Program-made: the position numbers and the translations under genes
In this document: positions 58,785 to 64,000 of the stretch, piece after piece
How positions within the stretch are numbered: the stretch's first letter is position 1
How the letters are laid out: every line of letters begins with the position of its first letter
Notes under the pieces: generated by a model
Database searches by the model: none
What the model was told of the DNA's origin: nothing
What the model saw: only the letters and a program-made list of their open reading frames with translations
From: Actinomucor elegans
Taxonomy: Eukaryota; Mucoromycota; Mucoromycetes; Mucorales; Mucoraceae
Reading direction: 5' to 3'
DNA: 64,000 nt
NCBI GenBank assembly: GCA_026027325.1
Contig: JAMSLZ010000009.1
Location: 1,426,001 to 1,490,000, forward strand

Positions 58785-60825
58785 ATGAAATCAGATCAAA
58801 CTGACGAAGGTTACGTGGAACAGAGATTTGATGAACCACATTTTATGAAAAATTGGACTGATGACCAAAAAGCAGGTAATAGTTACAAAAATGTATGTAT
58901 AGACAATAGTAACAGAAAAAGAACAATAGAGTTTGCATATCAGCTTTTATTATGCATACCTGTATCAAAAACTGTAACAGTGGTAGATCGATTAGCTCCT
59001 CTATTGCACCGAGACTATATTTCTGTAAGCTTGTATACATATTTAGTCTAATTAAAACTCACATTGTTTATTAGTCATTACCTTACGAAGTCGCTATACA
59101 AATACTTGAACATGTAGATGTACATACTATTACTTGTGTAGCAAGAGTGTCTAAGCACTGGAAGAGATTGGCTGATGACCAAACGCTATGGAAATCCTTT
59201 TATTTTGCTTCAGGTTGGAAGGTGAATCAACCTCAGATTACTAAATATCTCGCCTCTTCAAACGATTTAACCTATGCCCCCTATAAAACTGTTTCGGCCA
59301 CCCATTTATCAAACAATGGTATCTATAATCAATCTATGGCAAGAGCAGCAGTTACTCTATCTTCAATACCTAGTGTTTCAACGACACGAACAAGACCTAT
59401 TCAACGATCTACTGATTTCTTTATTGATAAACTATTACGCACAAACAATAGCAGCAGCAGCAGCAGTAGTAGCAGTAGCAGCAGCAGTTCGACAGATGCC
59501 AATCATGGAGAAATATATGATGACCATCACTACTATAATAATAGTAGCCTGGTTGCAGCCCTTCGACCTACGCAAGTGTATTCTTCTCGGTCACAGCCTT
59601 TGTCACCTTCAAATCACCGTGAAGTTTTATCTCATATGATTATTGAGCGTCCTTTTCTCAATCGACCTGCACATCGAAGAAATGTCAAGTACGATGAAGC
59701 AGCTATTTTTCACTACCAAGAACATGGCGACACACGCTTCATTAACTGGAAGCGTTTGTATCGTAACCGAAACTTGATAGATCGGCGTTGGCAAGAAGGC
59801 AAATGTAAAATGCGACCATTTCCACCTAATAACACGCGGGATCCTATTTTGAATGAAGACGCGCCGCATAACAGCGGTATTTACTGCTTGCAATTCGATA
59901 CCAACTTATTATTAACCGGAAGTCGTGATCGAAATCTCAAGATGTGGGATATCAAGACTGGTAGATTGCTGCACACACTTGAAGGTCATACAGGCAGCGT
60001 GCTCTGTTTGCAGTTTGATCATCGCTTCTTGATAAGTGGTAGCAGTGATGCTAGTCTCATTGTATGGGATATCCATACTGGCAAGAAAATCAAGACTCTC
60101 CTGGGCCACGGCGAAAGTGTACTTAATGTTAAGTTTGTAGGCAATACTGTTGTAAGCTGTTCCAAAGACCGTACAGTTAGAACGTGGGATCTGGAAAAAG
60201 GCATGCCTTTATTGACTTTTAGAGGTCATCGAGCAGCTGTTAATGCTGTACAGTTTAAAGGTGATCGCATTGTGTCTGCTTCTGGTGATCGTACGATCAA
60301 AATCTGGGATATGGTAAGTACAAGCTGATACTTTTTTTTTGTATAATATTCACAACGGTTATATTATAGAATACTGGTGAATGCATTCGCACACTAGATT
60401 CGCACAGTAGAGGCATTGCTTGCGTAGAATACGATGGCCAATATATTGTGAGTGGATCCAGTGATCAATCTATCAAAGTATGGAACGCTCTTACTGGTGA
60501 ATGCATCCATACTCTCGTAGGACATACTGATCTCGTCCGTACTTTACAACTTGATTCCAAGTCCAAGACCATTGTTAGTGGCAGTTATGACGGAAGCTTG
60601 AAAATATGGCGTTTAGAAGATGGCAAGCTACTAAGGACTTTGAACCAATTGTCGCATGGAAGGTAAGTGCGGGTACCCATCATGGTTGCACTTCTATTGA
60701 CCTAATGCTTTGATAGAATACTCAATCTTCAGTTTGACTTTCACAAGATCCTTTGCTGCTCTAACTTGGGTAAGATCGTCATGTATGATTTTGCTCATGG
60801 TATGGATACGCACTTTTTGATATAA
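58785..60825 (+). CDS. F-box/WD40 protein, SCF substrate receptor (beta-TrCP/Pof1-like)
   Basis: Exons 58785..58875, 58930..59024, 59075..60313, 60370..60662 and 60717..60825 give 608 residues. It would recruit phosphorylated substrates to an SCF ubiquitin ligase. Seen: an F-box (SLPYEVAIQILEHVDVHTIT, CVARVSKHWKRLADD), a serine run encoded by AGC/AGT (59452-59490) in a disordered linker, then seven WD repeats, e.g. GIYCLQFDTNLLLTGSRDRN, GSVLCLQFDHRFLISGSSDA, AAVNAVQFKGDRIVSASGDR, GIACVEYDGQYIVSGSSDQS. The first intron (58876..58929) is 54 bases, stop-free and in frame; removing it gives DDQKAEFAYQLLLCIPV, which resembles the pre-F-box helix of beta-TrCP. Retaining it would add 18 residues. 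Substrate unknown. Confidence 0.88.
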
Positions 60826-61278
60826 ATTTTACTACTATTACTACTACTATTAACATCTATTAACTATTATTACTACCTTTTCGATATACCTTACCTTTTC
60901 ATCTTTCTAGTATATTTGCATTTTCCTTTCATCATCATACTATACAATAATAAAACTCCAGTTCTTGCTCATATTTTGAGCTGCAGACTAATCAGATCAA
61001 AGTAGCCTTATAAATTATATGATAGTCTATTATAGAATGCATCCGTTATTTGTTGTACTATAATCATGGAATACAAACGTTACTTAATAAACCAGTATTA
61101 ACTATTAACTAGCAAAGACAGAAAATGAGGTACATGCCTGTCCTTGGTATCTGTTTTTCTTTATCTTTTATATATATATACATATTTATATTTATATTCC
61201 TTTCCCCTCCCAAAAAAATAAATATGCTTAGCAAGAAAAATCTAAGAGAAAAAGGGAAAAATATTATATTACTATTCT
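60826..61278. other. Intergenic / upstream region of candidate gene
   Basis: Contains a (TACTAT)-like TAC/TAT repeat just past the F-box gene (60827-60870) and AT-rich leader sequence; an open frame begins at about 61248 after a TAA. Confidence 0.4.
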
Positions 61279-61494
61279 CTGAAAATAAAGCGTAGCTCAG
61301 AGAGAGAGTACCGCTTTGGAGTCCAAAGCGAAGATAACAAGGACTGTGTTAGACACGACACACAATTCCTTTATTGTATATATTATCTGAGAATAAGGCG
61401 TGGCTCTGAGAGCATGTCGTCCCATGGGAAGTCGGAGCAAAATCAACCAGGATCATATCAGGCACGCCAAACAATCAATATCAATGTTATTCTA
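61279..61494 (+). repeat. In-frame tandem duplication, 2 x 108 bases
   Basis: Copies 61279-61386 and 61387-61494. The starts are CTGAAAATAAAGCGTAGCTC and CTGAGAATAAGGCGTGGCTC; the last thirds also match well, while the middles have diverged. The period is 36 codons and both copies are open in the same frame (LKIKRSSERE... and LRIRRGSESM...). Confidence 0.7.
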
Positions 61495-62348
61495 GGATCT
61501 CCTAAATCTGTACAGGTACTTAAGACTCCTTTGTAAGCTATTATATGGCATTTTTGGCACTCGATTGGCAAGTTCAACATCACTATCATTTACCTTCACT
61601 TCATCGATTGCATTAGCAATATCGGTATCCGGTCCATTACCATTTGCTGAAGTCATTACTTTTGCCATTTCGCATTTTTAATTACTGGTGATATTTGATA
61701 TATCAAGCTGTCTCTAGTAAACCAATATCTTCCTCGGCACAAATGAACCAAAATGGTCTCTACATTCGATTCAACGGCCCAAAAACTCATACCTCCAGCG
61801 TTGTAACTGGATTATTCGCTGGTTAGTTTTATCTCTGCTGCCTTTAGGGCAGTTCTTCTGTTCAATGTAACAATAATTTAATTTCTGTTTTTCATCTTTA
61901 CTAGTAGTAAGTAAAGCCTCAAATACTAAAAAAAAAAAAGTATAAAGACCAATTATATCATTGTAACCACTTATAGTTATCTCATAAACTGCCTACCTAA
62001 TAATCTCTAATGCTGGCAGAGATAATAGCCCATCATCTTTATTAATAGGAAGACATATTTAATGATTTGTGTTGAACCAACATTAACATTGGTCGTTAAA
62101 ATAATAAAACTATCTCTTTCCTTTCAAATACTACTGTAGCACACACGCGCAACATTATAACGTATACATTACATCCATTTGGCTGCCGTTATCTCCGTGG
62201 ATCTTTCGGAGAAGGAGGCAACTGTGGGCCTTTTCTCAGAAGGTTTTTTATAAAGCAAGATTTTGCATTCTACTCCATATTTTCGTTTGACTTGCACTAC
62301 GCTCCGGTAAACAAAACCATAGAACCCAGAATACTATCAGCGCTTTGA
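61414..62348 (+). CDS. Candidate unrecognised gene, 143 residues in 3 exons
   Basis: Model: 61414..61532, 61718..61821, 62140..62348. The joined protein begins MSSHGKSEQNQPGSYQARQT, continues ILGSPKSVQVLKTPFKPISS, MNQNGLYIRFNGPKTHTSSV and, in exon 3, HPFGCRYLRGSFGEGGNCGP, and ends NKTIEPRILSAL. Splice phases agree at both joints and the first donor (GTAAGC) is strong, but the introns (185 and 318 bases) are longer than elsewhere in the window. Exon 1 is open for a further ~55 codons upstream without a methionine, covering the other copy of a 108-base tandem repeat, so another 5' exon is likely. No family recognised. Alternative: fragment of a retroelement or a repeat-associated gene. A minus-strand ORF overlaps intron 1. 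Confidence 0.42.
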
Positions 62349-63216
62349 ATAATCACTTTTTTATTTCAAAGTAATTCTTATTATTGTCTTCGGTGTCATG
62401 TATAGTATTTGTGCTCAATATACTGCGGCTGGGATTGCATATATGAAAACTAGATAGATGATTTACTAAGATGAGAAAGTTTATATGTTAAATATGTACC
62501 TTTTTTTATACCCATCAGTCTCTCATTGATTCTTAATATACTATGTGCTCTCAATCCGAACTACTAATAACCCTTTTTGCGTCTTGATGGTACCCTTTCA
62601 CTAATGTCAAAATAATATACTATCGATTCCCCACAGGGGATTGATAGGCTCAAATACTTCATATATGTGGTCATTGATCATATATTCATAATATGCACTG
62701 TATTTCGGATTGGCTGTCGAGAAATGATTCCATTCGACCATATTGAAGAAAATATAATAGCTTGTATTGACTTATTCTGATCTGCGATATCCCATTGAAT
62801 TCCGAGCTTTGTACAATATAATGTACCTATACCTTGTCCTTCTCTGGCTACAAAAGCTGCCAAACCGAAACAAAGCTCTTTTACTATCCCCCTTGTACCT
62901 TACACGATTTTTTTTCGGTTCCTTTTCCATTTAATATAGGTGGTCGAGTCCGGGATACAAAGGCGTAAAGATACCGTGGGCTCAATCAGGTCCAGTATCA
63001 AATTTCTAAACTAACTACCAATCAAACAATATGGGCACAATATAGTTGCTTAATAATGATTGATAACAAGTCTTTTTTTTTTTCTTTTCTTTGGCTGCTT
63101 TGTTACTATTTAGCAGTGCTGAATTTGTTACGGGAAATTATGATATTATACTTGTGTTATGCTATAATTTTATACGATAAGTTTTGAAAAAAGGCACAAT
63201 AAAATATGTACACTCT
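62349..63216. other. Intergenic, no gene seen
   Basis: AT-rich; a minus-strand ORF at 62678-62863 has no signature. GGTGGTCGAGTCCGGGATAC near 62939 faintly resembles a tRNA T-arm, but no tRNA fold surrounds it. Confidence 0.5.
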
Positions 63217-63946
63217 CTAATTGTATTCTTCGCCTTCGCCTTCGCCTTCGCATTCATCTTCAACTTCAACTTCACCTTCGTCTTCCCCTCCGTCTTCTTC
63301 GTCTTCGTCTTCGTCCTCGTCATCTTCTTCAGCTTCTTCGTCCCATACGACCTCCGTTCTCCAATCATCCTTTTTCTTTTTCTTCTTGCCTTCATCTGCT
63401 ACTCTTTCCATTTCATCTTCATCATCATTCTGGCCTTCATAAAACATTCTTTGCAGTTCCTCCACTAATTCCTGAAAATACCGCAAAGAGTTAAAGAATA
63501 ATAAAAAAAATTTTACCATATCTGAACTTACTTCGATCACCACAAGACCATCAATCAATTTTTCTATCTTTCCAGCCTTAATCTCATACAAACTCTTCGG
63601 GAAACAGAATGAGCATACCTTTTCCACTGTATACACTCCTTTTCCCTTTAACTGCATGACGGAAATGTGAACACTTAGTCCCATTATCTGAATTATGGGG
63701 AATTTAATTCCAGCAATGTCCTCATAGGACAAGTTGCTCAACGATCCGAGGTAATCATTCAGATGACATTTAGTCGTGATTGTGGATTTCAGTTTATCTT
63801 TATAATACTTTGATGTAGTAGCCTTTCGCGCTACTTCGCCTGTTCCATAATCTACCACTGATGCATCATCTTTAAACACAACCAATCTAAGATCGAGTTT
63901 GAACCTGAGGCCAAACTTTTTACAAGCTCGGCTAATTGTGTCGCCC
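63217..63946 (-). CDS. Uncharacterised acidic-tailed protein, 5' end outside window
   Basis: Exons 63532..63946 (acceptor side) and 63217..63471 on the minus strand; the donor of the preceding exon must lie beyond 64000. Sequence seen: GDTISRACKKFGLRFKLDLR, FKDDASVVDYGTGEVARKAT, KYYKDKLKSTITTKCHLNDY, IKFPIIQIMGLSVHISVMQL, KGKGVYTVEKVCSFCFPKSL, then, after a 60-base intron (GTAAGT...TTTTCAG), ELVEELQRMFYEGQNDDEDE, a lysine run, and a 40-residue tail made almost only of E, D, G and V (GAA/GAC/GAG codons). The KYYKDK...CHLN...IIQIMG pattern reminds me of large multicopy families in Mucorales of unknown function, but I cannot name one. The repetitive tail suggests codon-repeat expansion. Confidence 0.65.
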
Positions 63947-64000
63947 CTAGATATATATATATATATATCAAAAAATAGAGTTTATATGAAAAATTCGATT

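Noticed and set aside
61386..61412. CTGAGAG motif suggesting a TPP riboswitch
   Set aside because: The other conserved TPP elements (GAACCTGATC-like and GCG-GGGA blocks) are absent.
61386..61460. tRNA-like segment (GGCGTGG ... CACGCC, about 73 bases, with a GGCTCTGAGAGC A-box-like start)
   Set aside because: The D, anticodon and T arms do not fold properly, there is no T-loop consensus, and the segment is part of an in-frame coding-like tandem repeat.
61528..61700. Minus ORF starting MAKVMTSANGNGPDTDIANA
   Set aside because: About 58 codons only, overlapping exon 1 and intron 1 of the better-phased plus-strand model; kept as an alternative, not annotated.
63162..63468. ORFs in the other frames and on the opposite strand of the acidic tail (lysine/arginine-, phenylalanine- or serine-rich)
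   Set aside because: Shadows of the GAA/GAC/GAG repeat coding for the acidic tail.

Overview
The window is AT-rich nuclear DNA of a filamentous fungus, most probably an early-diverging one of the Mucoromycota/Mucorales type. This rests on about 20 intron-rich fungal genes with mostly 45-75 nt GT-AG introns and on fungal housekeeping families: a septin, Vac7, Psh1-like RING, a Skg3/Caf120-like PH protein, a Trk K+ transporter and a GARP subunit. Long stretches of decayed repeats separate gene clusters, and the species assignment is inference. No tRNA, rRNA, CRISPR or prokaryotic operon was seen.

Layout. 1-4.8 kb: 3' end of a septin, a split-barrel flavin oxidase and a Vac7-type vacuolar protein. 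4.8-6.7 kb: a possible small membrane-protein gene on the minus strand. 6.75-14.3 kb: a Psh1-like RING ligase, an RFWD3-like RING/WD40 ligase and Vps52. 16.1-19.0 kb: a PH-domain protein (minus). 19.0-25.0 kb: a gene desert with a decayed LINE reverse transcriptase. 25.0-27.1 kb: a RUS/DUF647 protein. 29.1-34.0 kb: an orphan ORF, then a Trk K+ transporter and a mitochondrial PPR protein (both minus). 34.6-41.5 kb: a PP2A B55 subunit, protein phosphatase inhibitor 2 (minus) and a CDK10-like kinase. 42.5-45.3 kb: a SAM+HMG-box protein (minus) divergent from a C2H2 zinc-finger factor. 45.7-47.5 kb: an intact IS630/Tc1-superfamily DNA transposon. 47.5-51.6 kb: repeat-rich, no gene seen. 51.6-60.8 kb: a choline-transporter-like protein, mitochondrial RlmN, nucleoporin Nup35/53 and an F-box/seven-WD40 protein. 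61.2-62.3 kb: a candidate unrecognised gene with an in-frame 36-codon tandem duplication. 63.2-64.0 kb: a partial gene of an uncharacterised acidic-tailed family (minus), running off the window.

The genes do not form one pathway. Loose themes are protein phosphorylation (B55, inhibitor 2 and CDK10 are consecutive), ubiquitin ligation (Psh1-like, RFWD3-like, F-box) and endosome/vacuole traffic (Vac7, Vps52). I found no clear new multi-gene system. The most unusual items are a degenerate ~70 bp dispersed repeat present in over 20 copies in intergenic DNA, the transposon with an unusually long D-to-E catalytic spacing, the repeat-bearing candidate gene near 61.4 kb, and two apparent GC-AG introns.
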